A DNA stretch of 64,000 bases from Mycolicibacterium sp. YH-1 (GTDB lineage: Bacteria; Actinomycetota; Actinomycetes; Mycobacteriales; Mycobacteriaceae), in NCBI RefSeq assembly GCF_022557175.1, contig NZ_CP092915.1:6572001-6636000 (forward strand), read 5' to 3'. Below the pieces are notes generated by a model. That model was given only the letters and a program-made list of their open reading frames with translations. It did not search any database and was not told the origin of the DNA. Below, in pieces: positions 42,092-50,940 of the stretch (position 1 is its first letter; each line of letters begins with the position of its first letter). Both the position numbers and the translations under genes were made by a program.

Positions 42092-43075
42092 ATGAGCGGG
42101 TTGACGGTGAACACGGCTCGGGGCGCGATTGACGCCTCGAAGCTCGGCGTGACGCTCATGCACGAGCACGTCTTCATCATGACCACCGAGATCATGGAGA
42201 ACTATCCCGAGGCCTGGGGTGACGGCGCCAGGCGCGAGGCCGACGCGATCGTGCGCCTCAACGAGCTCAAGTCCCGGGGCGTCGACACCATCGTCGATCT
42301 CACCGTGCTCGGCCTGGGCCGCTACATTCCGAGGATCGCGCGGATCGCCGCGGCCACCGAGTTGAACATCGTGGTGGCCACCGGCCTCTACACCTACAAC
42401 GACGTGCCGATGTACTTCCACTATCTGGGCCCAGGGGCGGCGCTGGGCGGGCCCGAGATCATGACCGAGATGTTCGTACGCGACATCGAGCACGGTATCG
42501 CCGACACCGGTGTCAAGGCCGCAATCCTGAAGTGCGCCACCGATGAACCGGGTGTCACACCGGGTGTCGAGCGCGTGCTGCGCGCGGTCGCGCAGGCGCA
42601 TCGGCAGACCGGCGTGCCCATCTCCACCCACACGCACGCGGCGAGCCGACGCGGCCTGCAACAGCAGGCCATCTTCGCCGAGGAGGGCGTCGACCTCACC
42701 CGCGTGGTGATCGGGCACTCCGGGGACACCACCGATATCGCCTACCTCGAGGAACTCATAGCGAATGGGTCCTATATCGGGATGGACCGGTTCGGTGTCG
42801 ATGCCTACCTGTCCACCGCGGACCGCGTCGCGACCGTCGCGACCATGTGCGAGCGTGGCCACGCCGACAGGATGGTGCTATCGCACGACGCGTCCTGCTA
42901 CTTCGACGCGCTGCCCGAGGAGACGCTGCCGATCGCGCTGCCGAACTGGCACTACCTGCACATCCACAACGACGTCATCCCGGCGCTGCGGGCGCGCGGT
43001 GTCACCGATGAACAGTTGACGACAATGCTGGTCGACAATCCCCGGCGGATCTTCGCCGCGCAGGGCGGTTACTGA
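42092..43075 (+). CDS. php: Phosphotriesterase-like lactonase (Php)
   Basis: A 327-aa amidohydrolase-fold enzyme, ATG start with GGGAG about 7 nt upstream. All binuclear metal ligands are visible: His24 and His26 in MHEHVF, the carboxylated Lys147 in AAILKCATD, His180 in ISTHTHA, His209 in VIGHSGDT and Asp266 in LSHDAS. This matches Rv0230c of M. tuberculosis (326 aa), which hydrolyses lactones well and organophosphates weakly. The natural substrate may be acyl-homoserine or oxo-lactones. It stands 78 bp after the cyclase-like gene and converges on a membrane acyltransferase. Confidence 0.9.
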   Translation: MSGLTVNTARGAIDASKLGVTLMHEHVFIMTTEIMENYPEAWGDGARREADAIVRLNELKSRGVDTIVDLTVLGLGRYIPRIARIAAATELNIVVATGLYTYNDVPMYFHYLGPGAALGGPEIMTEMFVRDIEHGIADTGVKAAILKCATDEPGVTPGVERVLRAVAQAHRQTGVPISTHTHAASRRGLQQQAIFAEEGVDLTRVVIGHSGDTTDIAYLEELIANGSYIGMDRFGVDAYLSTADRVATVATMCERGHADRMVLSHDASCYFDALPEETLPIALPNWHYLHIHNDVIPALRARGVTDEQLTTMLVDNPRRIFAAQGGY

Positions 43076-43077
43076 CG

Positions 43078-43191
43078 CGCGACGGCAGGCTCCGGCTGGC
43101 CCCACTCACGAGACTGCACTCACGCAAACGAAAGTGCGAGTGAGGTCTTGTGTGAGTTCAATCTCGACGCTATCTCGCGACGGCAGGCTCC
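43078..43191. repeat. 16-bp direct repeat flanking a palindromic spacer
   Basis: CGCGACGGCAGGCTCC occurs at 43078-43093, just after the php stop, and again at 43176-43191, inside the 3' end of the convergent acyltransferase gene. The two copies flank the imperfect palindrome at 43104-43157. This could be a duplication made when the palindrome entered, or slippage of the gene's own 3' end. Confidence 0.5.
43104..43157. terminator. Imperfect hairpin between php and acyltransferase genes
   Basis: Outer arms ACTCAC-GAGAC and GTCTT-GTGTGAGT pair with a small bulge; inner GC-rich segments (GCACTCACGC / GTGCGAGTG) pair partly around an AAACGAAA loop. It lies in a convergent interval, so a bidirectional terminator is likely. 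It shares CGAGACTGC with the hairpin at 50941-51004. Confidence 0.5.
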
Positions 43192-44345
43192 ACCTCATCG
43201 GTGACCGAGCTGTCCAGCGGTGAGGGACGGCGCCGCCTCTCCCAGCGCCGCAACGCCTCTCGACACGGCGACTCGACAAGCGCGTAGCTCACCGCGGCGA
43301 TCGCGAAGCCGAACACCAGCGTCAGCGCCAACACCACCGGCATGTGGCCGCTGAAGGCGAACTCGCCGATCACCGGGAACACCATCGCAAGCGCGGCCAG
43401 GTGCCACACGAACAGCCCGTAGGACCAGCGCCCCAGCGTCACCATACCCGCGCTGCCCAGGAATCGGTGCGGGGTGCCGGGAGCGTCCAGCACCAGCGGC
43501 GCCAACAGCGTGGCGGCGACCACCGCGCCCATCGCCGTCTTGACCACGAACTGGCCGACGGTCCCCGGCGTCAGCCCCTCCGGGCCTGCGATCGGGGAGG
43601 CCGCGACCGCGAACGCCGCCAGGCCCAGGCCCGCCATCAGGATTCGGCGCCGCGCCAACCGGTGCATCCAGCCGACCGGGCTGACGCTCAGCTCGGCGAT
43701 CACCATCCCTGCGGCGAACCAGGAGAAGAAGGCGGGCGGCCAGTTCATCGGGTTGACCCCGAACGGTGCGTCGAACGGGATGAGCCCCCATGCCAGGCTC
43801 GCGGCGGCCAGCACGACCAGCGCGGGCAGACGGGCGGGCACCGGCAGCCTGCGGGCCAGCAGCGCGAGCAGTGGCAGCGCGAGATAGAAGCTCACCTCGA
43901 CTGAGAGGCTCCACATCTGGGTCAAGCCAGCCGTCAGCGTCAGCGGGACGTAGATCTGGGTGAGCGTCAGATTGGCCAGCCACACCGTGAGGTTCGCCGT
44001 CACGTCGGGCATGAGTGTGAGGATCACCACGACCGCCACCAGGTAGCCCGGCATGATGCGGACGATGCGCGACCGCAGGTAGTGCCCCGTCGGGGGGACC
44101 TGCCGCAGACCGCGCGCCGCGGCGGCGTGACCGCGCCACAGCAGGAAGCCCGACAGCGCGAAGAAGACGGCCACCGCCAGGTCGAATCGGCCCAGCACCC
44201 GCCCCGTGAACCCCGTGGTGTGCCCGGTCTGAAACGCCACGTGGGTGACGACGACACCGATGGCGGCGCACGCCCGCATACCCTCGACGGCGGGCAGGAA
44301 GCCACGCGCGCCGCTGGTTCTCCCGTCCGGATCGGTACTCGCCAC
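43170..44345 (-). CDS. Integral membrane acyltransferase 3 (Rv0228-like)
   Basis: A 391-aa acyltransferase-3/OatA-type membrane protein. It opens with the family signature FLPAVEGMRACAAIGVVVTH (catalytic His in the first helix), followed by FFALSGFLLWRGHAAAARG and the ExxFY-like SLSVEVSFYLALPLLALL, and about ten membrane segments. The C-terminal tail is short and basic. Such proteins transfer acetyl, succinyl or longer acyl groups to sugars of the envelope. Position next to a DUF3068 gene matches Rv0228/Rv0227c. The start is a GTG without a clear ribosome site. It is divergent from the DUF3068 gene. Confidence 0.85.
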   Translation of the reverse strand: MASTDPDGRTSGARGFLPAVEGMRACAAIGVVVTHVAFQTGHTTGFTGRVLGRFDLAVAVFFALSGFLLWRGHAAAARGLRQVPPTGHYLRSRIVRIMPGYLVAVVVILTLMPDVTANLTVWLANLTLTQIYVPLTLTAGLTQMWSLSVEVSFYLALPLLALLARRLPVPARLPALVVLAAASLAWGLIPFDAPFGVNPMNWPPAFFSWFAAGMVIAELSVSPVGWMHRLARRRILMAGLGLAAFAVAASPIAGPEGLTPGTVGQFVVKTAMGAVVAATLLAPLVLDAPGTPHRFLGSAGMVTLGRWSYGLFVWHLAALAMVFPVIGEFAFSGHMPVVLALTLVFGFAIAAVSYALVESPCREALRRWERRRRPSPLDSSVTDEVEPAVAR

Positions 44346-44374
44346 GGCGCCCAGTGTGCCCGAAGCACTTGTAG

Positions 44375-44389
44375 TAAGGATCTGCCTTA
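44375..44389. promoter_or_regulatory. Inverted repeat TAAGG-N5-CCTTA in divergent region
   Basis: Perfect 5-bp arms, 30 bp before the acyltransferase start and 80 bp before the DUF3068 start. It is followed at once by the 10-bp palindrome AGCCCGGGCT (44389-44398). It may be a regulator site; it does not match the IdeR box well. Confidence 0.3.
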
Positions 44390-44468
44390 GCCCGGGCTGT
44401 TAGGGTCAAACGGGTCTTTCTTGAGGTCATCAAGTGAGAGTGGACGCCCGAAGGAGAAGGAGCACGGT

Positions 44469-45680
44469 TTGAACCGCGCTGTGGCGCTGCGTATCGCAGC
44501 GTGCGGGCTCATGGGATTGGGCGCCGCCCTTCTCATCGCCGCACTGTTGTTGTCCACGTACACGACGAGCAAGATCGCAAAGATCCCGCTCGACATCGAC
44601 ACCACGTTGGTCAGTGACGGGACCGGCACAGCCTTCAAGCCGTCCTCGCTGACTGAGCCGAAGTTCGTCGTCGACGAGGACGTCCCGATCGTCCTGCAGC
44701 AGCAGATCAGCGTGGAGTCACCGGCGAACGCCGACGTCGTCACGCTCCAGGTCGGCGACACTCTGCGCCGCGCCGACAAGCAGCAGGACAACGGTCTGCT
44801 GCTGGCGATGGTCGACACCGTCACACTCGACCGCAAGACCGCCCTGGCGGTGTCCAGTGACACCAACCCGGGTGGCGCCGTGCAGAAGCCGCGCAGCATC
44901 GAGGACAAGAACCCGCCGACCAACGTCGCGTTGCCGCACGAGGGGCTGACCTACCGGTTCCCATTCGACACCGAGAAGAAGACCTACCCGTTCTTCGACC
45001 CGATCGCACAGAAGCCGTACGACGCGAACTACGAGGGTGAAGAGGACGTCAACGGCCTGACCACCTACCGGTTCACCCAGAACGTCGGCTACGACGACGA
45101 GGGCAAGCTGGTCGAGCCGATCAAGTACGCCTCCCTGTACGAGAACGACGAGGACGCCCAGGTCACGGCGCGCGCCGAACTGTGGGGCCTGCCTGCTGAC
45201 GATCCGATGGATCCCATCACGATGACGCGCTACTACGCCGCGCAGCGCAGCTTCTGGGTCGACCCGGTGTCGGGCACCATCGTGAAGTCCGAGGAGCACG
45301 GCTTCCACTACTACGCACGCGAGGCCCTGAAGCCCGAGGTCACGTTCGCCGACTACAAGATCACCTCCACCGATGAGACCGTCGAGTCGCAGGTGGCCAG
45401 TGCCCGTGACGAGGGCGACACTCTCGCCCTGTGGGGTCGCATCCTGCCCATCACCTTCACCGCGCTGGGACTCCTCACGCTTGTCGGCGGTGCGCTGCTG
45501 GGGACGTTCACCCTGCGCGCCGAGTCGGCGCTGATCGACCCGGGTCTCGACGACGCCGACCACGGCTTCTTCGGTAGACGCTCGACCGAGGACTCCGGTC
45601 CGATGCCCGCTGCGGAGGCGAAGACGGAAAAGCTGCCCACGCAGCGGCCGTCGGAACTGCCGCCCGACAGACCGGTCTGA
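44469..45680 (+). CDS. DUF3068 (PorA-family) membrane-anchored protein (Rv0227c-like)
   Basis: A 403-aa protein. I choose the TTG at 44469 (LNRAVALRIAACGLMGLG) because AAGGAG lies 6 nt upstream; a TTG at 44421 is also open. An N-terminal membrane helix is followed by a long extracytoplasmic beta-rich domain (~45-330, with the repeated pattern YRFPFDTEKKTYPFFD and ENDEDAQVTARAELWGLP), a second membrane helix near residue 345 (LPITFTALGLLTLVGGALLG), and a charged cytoplasmic tail. The DUF3068 family is confined to actinobacteria and some members are annotated PorA. The function is not settled; Rv0227c has the same neighbours. Confidence 0.85.
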   Translation: MNRAVALRIAACGLMGLGAALLIAALLLSTYTTSKIAKIPLDIDTTLVSDGTGTAFKPSSLTEPKFVVDEDVPIVLQQQISVESPANADVVTLQVGDTLRRADKQQDNGLLLAMVDTVTLDRKTALAVSSDTNPGGAVQKPRSIEDKNPPTNVALPHEGLTYRFPFDTEKKTYPFFDPIAQKPYDANYEGEEDVNGLTTYRFTQNVGYDDEGKLVEPIKYASLYENDEDAQVTARAELWGLPADDPMDPITMTRYYAAQRSFWVDPVSGTIVKSEEHGFHYYAREALKPEVTFADYKITSTDETVESQVASARDEGDTLALWGRILPITFTALGLLTLVGGALLGTFTLRAESALIDPGLDDADHGFFGRRSTEDSGPMPAAEAKTEKLPTQRPSELPPDRPV

Positions 45681-45700
45681 TCGCACCCAACCGATGGGCG

Positions 45701-47377
45701 GTGCCTGCGTACTCGCTGGCGCTCTCACTGCTGGTGACGGCGCCGCTGCTGGCGCCGGGCCATCTGCTGCTGCGCGACGCCGTCTCGACGCCGCGGTCCT
45801 ACCTCTCCGATGCGGCGCTTGGCCTGTCGGGGGCCGCGCCGCGTGCCCTGCCCCAGGACTTCGCGATCGCCGTGGCCTCCCACATCCTCGACGGCGGGGT
45901 GGTGGTCAAGGCCCTGCTCATCGCCGGTCTGTGGCTGGCCGCCTGGGGTGCGGCTCGCCTGGCGGCGGTCGTGGTGCCCGATGCCGGTCTGCCCGGCCAG
46001 TTCGTCGCCGCGACCCTCGCGGTCTGGAACCCCTACGTCGCCGAACGTCTTCTGCAGGGCCACTGGAGCCTGCTGGTCGGTTACGGCTGCCTGCCGTGGG
46101 TGGCGGCGGCGATGCTCCGGCTGCGGTCCGGGGACGGCACGTCGGGGCCGACACCGGTGTGGCCGGTGCTGTTCTGGACCGCGCTGGCCGGGCTGACACC
46201 CACAGGCCTCCTGCTGGCGGGAATCGTCGCGCTGGTGTGCGTTGCGGCGCCGGGAGCCGGCCGGGGCAGGTGGATGTGCGCCGCGGTGTCGCTGGGCGCG
46301 TCGACCCTGGGCGCGCTGCCCTGGCTGGTGGCGTCGGTGGGTGCGGGCTCGCTGTCATCGAGCCAGGCCGTCGGTATCCATGAATTCGCGGCACGTGCCG
46401 AGCCCGGCCTCGGCACGCTCGGCAGCCTCGCCGGGTTGGGCGGCATGTGGAACAGCCAGGCCATACCGGACTCTCGGACAACGCTTTTCGCGGTGATCGC
46501 GACGCTTACGCTGCTCGCAGTCGTCGCACTGGGGTTGCCGACCGTGCTGCGCGTGCCGCAGGCGGTACCGCTGCTGGTGCTGTCCGCGGTGGCCGTGGCG
46601 CTACCCGCTCTCGCGGCGACGGGGCCGGGGCTGGCCGCTCTGCAGGCGACGGTGCAGGCCGTGCCGGGACTCGGCGTGCTGCGCGACACGCAGAAGTGGG
46701 TGGCCCTCGCGGTGCCGGGCTACGCGGTGGCGGCGGCCGCGGCTGTCGTCACGCTGCGACCGCGGATCCCCGCCGCGGCGACGGGCCTGGTGTACTGCCT
46801 GGCGTTGATCGCGGTGCTGCCCGACCTGGCGTGGGGAGTGGGCGGGAAGGTCACGACCGTGCGCTATCCCGCGGGGTGGTCGACGGTCGCGGCGATGATC
46901 AACGCCGACCCGCGACCGGTCGCGGTGCTGCCACCCGACAGCATGCGGAAGTTCACGTGGGCCGGCGACGCCCCCGTGCTCGACCCGCTGCCGCGGTGGG
47001 TGTCGGCCGACGTGCTGACCACCGGCGACCTACTCATCGGCGGTCAGCGGGTGCCCGGTGAGGGAAATCGGGCCCGCGATATCGAAGCGCTGGTGCTCTC
47101 CGGGGCGGGCGCCGACGAACTGGCCCGGGCCGGGGTGGGCTGGGTGGTGGTTGAGACATCCGGCGCGTCAACAGCTTCGAAGGCCCCGGGACCCGACCTG
47201 GACCTGCCCGTCGCCTACGCCGACGACGATCTGACGCTGTACCGAGTCGGCGGCGACCACCCGGATTCGCAGCTCCGCGGCATTCTCATCGCCGCGCATC
47301 TGGGCTGGCTCGCCGCGCTCGTCATCGGCGGTGTCGGGACAGTGCTTGCCCTGCGCCGCCGGCGAGTGGCGAGCTAG
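45701..47377 (+). CDS. Polytopic membrane protein, GT-C-like (Rv0226c-like)
   Basis: A 558-aa protein from GTG 45701, 20 bp after the DUF3068 stop, so cotranscribed. At least ten membrane segments lie in the first ~390 residues, followed by a soluble domain with PDSMRKFTWAGDAPVLDPLPRW and GVGWVVVETSG, and a final helix. Multiple TMs, then an extracytoplasmic domain, then a last TM recalls GT-C transferases, but I see no firm catalytic signature. In-frame residues just upstream (LIAPNRWA) look conserved, so the true start may lie inside the DUF3068 3' end. It matches Rv0226c by place and size. Its stop shares CTAG with the convergent GT4 gene. Confidence 0.82.
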   Translation: MPAYSLALSLLVTAPLLAPGHLLLRDAVSTPRSYLSDAALGLSGAAPRALPQDFAIAVASHILDGGVVVKALLIAGLWLAAWGAARLAAVVVPDAGLPGQFVAATLAVWNPYVAERLLQGHWSLLVGYGCLPWVAAAMLRLRSGDGTSGPTPVWPVLFWTALAGLTPTGLLLAGIVALVCVAAPGAGRGRWMCAAVSLGASTLGALPWLVASVGAGSLSSSQAVGIHEFAARAEPGLGTLGSLAGLGGMWNSQAIPDSRTTLFAVIATLTLLAVVALGLPTVLRVPQAVPLLVLSAVAVALPALAATGPGLAALQATVQAVPGLGVLRDTQKWVALAVPGYAVAAAAAVVTLRPRIPAAATGLVYCLALIAVLPDLAWGVGGKVTTVRYPAGWSTVAAMINADPRPVAVLPPDSMRKFTWAGDAPVLDPLPRWVSADVLTTGDLLIGGQRVPGEGNRARDIEALVLSGAGADELARAGVGWVVVETSGASTASKAPGPDLDLPVAYADDDLTLYRVGGDHPDSQLRGILIAAHLGWLAALVIGGVGTVLALRRRRVAS

Positions 47378-48570
47378 ACGAGCCCGCCGATTCGGCGGCC
47401 GTCGACAGTCGCGTCCAGCACAGTGCGCATGGCGTCAGCGCTTTGGCGCCAGGAGAACTCGCCGCTGCGCACCTGGGCCTTGGCACCCAGCTCGGCGCGC
47501 AGCACCCCGTCGAGCAGCAGGCGTTCGGTCGCCGACACGAGATCGTCGAGGTCGTCGACGAGCAGTCCGGTGACCCCGTCGACGACGGAGTCGGTCAGCC
47601 CGCCAGAGGACCGGTAGCCGATGGTCGGCACCGCGTGCTGGGCGGCCTCGATGACGGCCAGGCCCCAGCCCTCCTTGCGCGATGGCAGCAGATGCACCCA
47701 ACTGCGCTGCAGCACCAGGTGTTTGGCGTGTTCATCAACGTGCCCGTGGAATGTCACCGAGTCTGCGATGCCGAGGCCCGCGGCATGCTCGACGAGCCTG
47801 TCGTGCCACCAGCCGCCACCGAGGATCTCCAGTCGCAGATCCGGTATGACCGGCAGCAGCCGCGCGACGGCGTCCAGCACGTCCTCGATCTGCTTGTGCG
47901 GGACCAGACGTGACAGCACCACCACTGTCGGTGTGTCAGAACGGGGCGGGGTCAAGGTCTCCACAGGGGCCTCGTCGACGCCGTTGCGCACGACCGCGAC
48001 ATGTCCGGGATCGACGCCGAGATCGGCGAGGTCACGCGCCGATGGCAACGACACCGTGACGTACTGGTTGCCGCGGTGCGCGCGCGGTGACAGCCGCGAC
48101 TCCACGAACCAGCCGATCCGGCTCAGCACGCGGCCCGCCACCGGCCACTGCTCGCGGTGACAGTGATGCACCAGCACCACGGCGCGGGTCCCGAACACGA
48201 CGCGGGCCAGGAACGGCAGGCCGTTCTGGGTGTCGATCACGACGTCCGGGCGGACTCGACGCAACGGCCCGACGCCGATCCGTGCGCCGATCATCGCGAA
48301 CATCGCGAGGACGTACACCGAGTAGGGGCCGCCCGCGCGGTTGATCGCGACGCCGTCGACCGTCTCGTTCCGGGGCGCGCCCGGGTAGCGGGCGGTGCGC
48401 AGCGTGACACGCACGCCGTCAGCCGCCAGCGCGGCGCCAACACGCTGCAGGTAGGTCTCGCTGCCACCGCCCTGCGGGTGTCCGGTGTCGCGCCAGCACA
48501 ACAGCAGCGCGGAGCGGACACGGGTCGGAGGGCAGGAGCGAAGCGACCCGGGACTTGATGGGTGAGACAT
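47374..48570 (-). CDS. GT4-family glycosyltransferase (Rv0225-like)
   Basis: A 398-aa GT-B glycosyltransferase from ATG 48570 (MSHPSSPGSLRS). The frame remains open to 48888 but that part is antisense to the methyltransferase gene. N-domain: SALLLCWRDTGHPQGGGSETYLQRV with the GGxE loop. C-domain: VVVLSRLVPHKQIEDVLDAV and the EX7E motif SRKEGWGLAVIEAAQHAVP. GT4 enzymes retain configuration and use GDP- or UDP-sugars. The exact sugar is unknown; the order Rv0226c-Rv0225-Rv0224c is kept from M. tuberculosis, where the block is thought to act in envelope glycan or lipid synthesis. It is divergent from the methyltransferase gene. Confidence 0.88.
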   Translation of the reverse strand: MSHPSSPGSLRSCPPTRVRSALLLCWRDTGHPQGGGSETYLQRVGAALAADGVRVTLRTARYPGAPRNETVDGVAINRAGGPYSVYVLAMFAMIGARIGVGPLRRVRPDVVIDTQNGLPFLARVVFGTRAVVLVHHCHREQWPVAGRVLSRIGWFVESRLSPRAHRGNQYVTVSLPSARDLADLGVDPGHVAVVRNGVDEAPVETLTPPRSDTPTVVVLSRLVPHKQIEDVLDAVARLLPVIPDLRLEILGGGWWHDRLVEHAAGLGIADSVTFHGHVDEHAKHLVLQRSWVHLLPSRKEGWGLAVIEAAQHAVPTIGYRSSGGLTDSVVDGVTGLLVDDLDDLVSATERLLLDGVLRAELGAKAQVRSGEFSWRQSADAMRTVLDATVDGRRIGGLV

Positions 48571-48606
48571 CGAGAGCCAGAGTAGTCGCCACCTAGGCTC
48601 GGTCCC

Positions 48607-49371
48607 GTGGTCGTCAGCAAAATTCCGGGCCGCTGGGCGACGCTGCGGCGCTCGGTACGGCTGCTCAGCGAGTTCAGGTTCGAACAGAGCGATCCGGCGC
48701 GGTTCTACGGCGCGCTGGCCGATGACACCGTCGCGCTCGTCGCGTCGTTGTGGACGGCGCTGTGCGGCACGACGCCTGCGGGACGGACGCTGCTCGACGT
48801 CGGCGGCGGGCCCGGCTACTTCGCCGACGCGTTCGCCGACGCCGGGATGCACTACATCGGCGTTGAGCCCGACCCGTCCGAGATGCACGCCGGACCTGCG
48901 GGCGAACCCGGGGCTGGCACGTTCGTGCGGGCCTCGGGCATGGCGCTGCCGTTCGCCGACGACAGCGTCGAGGTCTGCCTGTCATCGAACGTCGCCGAGC
49001 ACGTGCGCGAACCCTGGCTGCTGGGCAACGAGATGCTGCGCGTGACGCGCCCCGGCGGCCTGGTGGTGCTGTCCTACACGGTGTGGCTTGGTCCGTTCGG
49101 CGGTCACGAGATGGGCCTGACGCACTATCTGGGCGGGGCACGCGCCGCCGACCGCTATGCCCGCAGGCACGGCCGCCGGCCCAAGAACGACTACGGCTCC
49201 TCGTTGTTCGCCGTCTCCGCCGCCGACGGTCTCGAGTGGGCGGCGAGCACGGGCGCGCTGGTCGCCGCATTCCCCCGCTACCACCCGCGATGGGCGTGGT
49301 GGACGGTGCGCGTGCCACTGTTGAGGGAGTTCACGGTGAGCAATCTGGTGCTTGTGCTGCGACCTTCCTGA
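48607..49371 (+). CDS. SAM-dependent methyltransferase (Rv0224c-like)
   Basis: A 254-aa class I methyltransferase with GTG start. Motif I is LLDVGGGPGYFADAFADAG (residues ~63-80), followed by the acidic GVEPDPSE, and the motif IV region FADDSVEVCLSSNVAEHV. The length equals that of Rv0224c. It belongs to the UbiE/ methyltransferase-11 group; acceptor unknown. It starts 36 bp from the divergent GT4 gene and ends 80 bp before the aldehyde dehydrogenase, with a KstR-like palindrome between. Confidence 0.85.
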   Translation: MVVSKIPGRWATLRRSVRLLSEFRFEQSDPARFYGALADDTVALVASLWTALCGTTPAGRTLLDVGGGPGYFADAFADAGMHYIGVEPDPSEMHAGPAGEPGAGTFVRASGMALPFADDSVEVCLSSNVAEHVREPWLLGNEMLRVTRPGGLVVLSYTVWLGPFGGHEMGLTHYLGGARAADRYARRHGRRPKNDYGSSLFAVSAADGLEWAASTGALVAAFPRYHPRWAWWTVRVPLLREFTVSNLVLVLRPS

Positions 49372-49380
49372 ACCCTCGAA

Positions 49381-49394
49381 TGGAACAGGTTCTC
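49381..49394. promoter_or_regulatory. KstR-like operator upstream of aldehyde dehydrogenase
   Basis: TGGAACAGGTTCTC fits TnnAACnnGTTnnA at all but the last base. GAAC-AG-GTTC is a perfect inner palindrome. It lies 58 bp before the chosen start. KstR controls cholesterol catabolism in mycobacteria, and I recall Rv0223c, the orthologue of the downstream gene, as a KstR target. Confidence 0.6.
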
Positions 49395-49451
49395 GTTTCG
49401 CGGATCGATGGGTAATGTGACGCTCATGACATGGCGGCCGCGAGGAGCGAA

Positions 49452-50924
49452 ATGACACAGAGCACGGCGTTCAAGACCGAGTGGGACAAGTTGTTCATCG
49501 GCGGCAAGTGGGTCGAGCCGTCGACGACCGAGGTCATCGAGGTGCACTCCCCGGCGACGGGTGAGCTGGTCGGCAAGGTTCCGCTGGCCGCCGAGGCCGA
49601 CGTGAACGCCGCCTGCGCCGCCGCCCGCAAGGCCTTCGACGAAGGCCCGTGGCCGCAGATGTCGCCGCAGGAGCGGGGCGCGGTGCTCGCTGCCGCCGTC
49701 AAGATCATGGAGGAGCGCGCCGATGAGCTGAAGTTCCTCCTGGGTGCCGAGACCGGCCAGCCGCCGACGATCGTCGACATGATGCAGTACGGCGCCGCGA
49801 TGTCGGCGTTCGTCCACTACGCGGGTGCCGCCGACAAGTTCACCTGGCGCGACTTCCGTGACGGCGTCTACGGCCAGACGATGGTGGTTCGCGAGCCGAT
49901 CGGTGTCGTCGGCGCGGTCACCGCATGGAACGTGCCGTTCTTCCTGGCTGCCAACAAGCTCGGCCCCGCACTGCTGGCCGGCTGCACCATCGTGCTCAAG
50001 CCGGCCTCCGAGACACCGCTGTCGGTGTTCGCCATGGCCGAGATGTTCGCCGAGGCGGGCTTGCCCGAGGGCGTGTTGTCGATCGTGCCCGGCGGCCCGG
50101 AGACCGGCCGCGCGCTGACGTCCAACCCCGAGCTCGACAAGTACACGTTCACCGGCAGCAGTGCGGTCGGCAAGGAGATCGCCAAGATAGCGGCCGAGAA
50201 CCTCAAGGCCTGCACGCTGGAGCTCGGCGGCAAGTCGGCGGCCATCATCCTCGAGGACGCCGATCTCGACTCGACGCTGCCGATGCTGGTGTTCTCCGGC
50301 CTGATGAACACCGGCCAGGCCTGTGTGGGTCAGACCCGCATCCTCGCGCCGCGGTCGCGCTACGACGAGGTCGTGGAGAAGCTGTCGGCCGCAGTCGCCG
50401 CGATGCCGGTCGGTGGGTCGGACAACGCGGGCGCGATGATCGGCCCGCTGATCTCCGAGCGGCAGCGTGAGCGCGTCGAGGGTTACATCAAGCAGGGCGT
50501 CGACGAGGGTGCGCGCATCGTCACCGGCGGCGGCCGCCCCGAGGGGCTCGACGACGGCTGGTTCGTGCAGCCGACGGTGTTCGCCGACGTCGACAACTCC
50601 ATGGTCATCGCGCAGGAGGAGATCTTCGGACCCGTCCTCGCGGTGATCGCCTACGACACCGAGGACGACGCGGTCCGGATCGCCAACGACTCGGTCTACG
50701 GCCTGGCCGGCAGCGTCTACACCACCGACAACGACAAGGCGATGAAGATCGCGTCCAAGATCCGTACCGGCACCTACGCGGTCAACATGTACGCGTTCGA
50801 CCCGGGCGCGCCGTTCGGTGGCTACAAGAACTCGGGCATCGGCCGTGAGAACGGCTGGGAGGGCATCGAGTCCTACTGCGAGCAGAAGAGCATCCTGCTG
50901 CCGTTCGGCTACACCCCGGCGTAG
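49452..50924 (+). CDS. Aldehyde dehydrogenase (Rv0223c-like)
   Basis: A 490-aa NAD(P)-dependent aldehyde dehydrogenase. ATG 49452 (MTQSTAFKTEWDKLFIGGKW) has GAGGAG 4 nt upstream; the ATG at 49431 has no ribosome site. Motifs: cofactor loop VTAWNVPFF, FTGSSAVGKEIA, the general base Glu in ELGGKSAAI, the nucleophile Cys in NTGQACVGQTR, and the C-terminal EEIFGPVLAVI. It oxidises an aldehyde to the acid; the KstR-like site upstream suggests a sterol side-chain or related aldehyde. Transcription probably ends at the hairpin 50941-51004 shared with the convergent fadE gene. Confidence 0.9.
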   Translation: MTQSTAFKTEWDKLFIGGKWVEPSTTEVIEVHSPATGELVGKVPLAAEADVNAACAAARKAFDEGPWPQMSPQERGAVLAAAVKIMEERADELKFLLGAETGQPPTIVDMMQYGAAMSAFVHYAGAADKFTWRDFRDGVYGQTMVVREPIGVVGAVTAWNVPFFLAANKLGPALLAGCTIVLKPASETPLSVFAMAEMFAEAGLPEGVLSIVPGGPETGRALTSNPELDKYTFTGSSAVGKEIAKIAAENLKACTLELGGKSAAIILEDADLDSTLPMLVFSGLMNTGQACVGQTRILAPRSRYDEVVEKLSAAVAAMPVGGSDNAGAMIGPLISERQRERVEGYIKQGVDEGARIVTGGGRPEGLDDGWFVQPTVFADVDNSMVIAQEEIFGPVLAVIAYDTEDDAVRIANDSVYGLAGSVYTTDNDKAMKIASKIRTGTYAVNMYAFDPGAPFGGYKNSGIGRENGWEGIESYCEQKSILLPFGYTPA

Positions 50925-50940
50925 TAACCCAACACGACGT

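Noticed and set aside
44375..44398. Possible IdeR iron box
   Set aside because: Matches the 19-bp IdeR consensus at too few positions; listed only as an unassigned palindrome.
48571..48888. N-terminal extension of the GT4 frame
   Set aside because: Antisense to the methyltransferase gene; GT-B fold begins after 48570.
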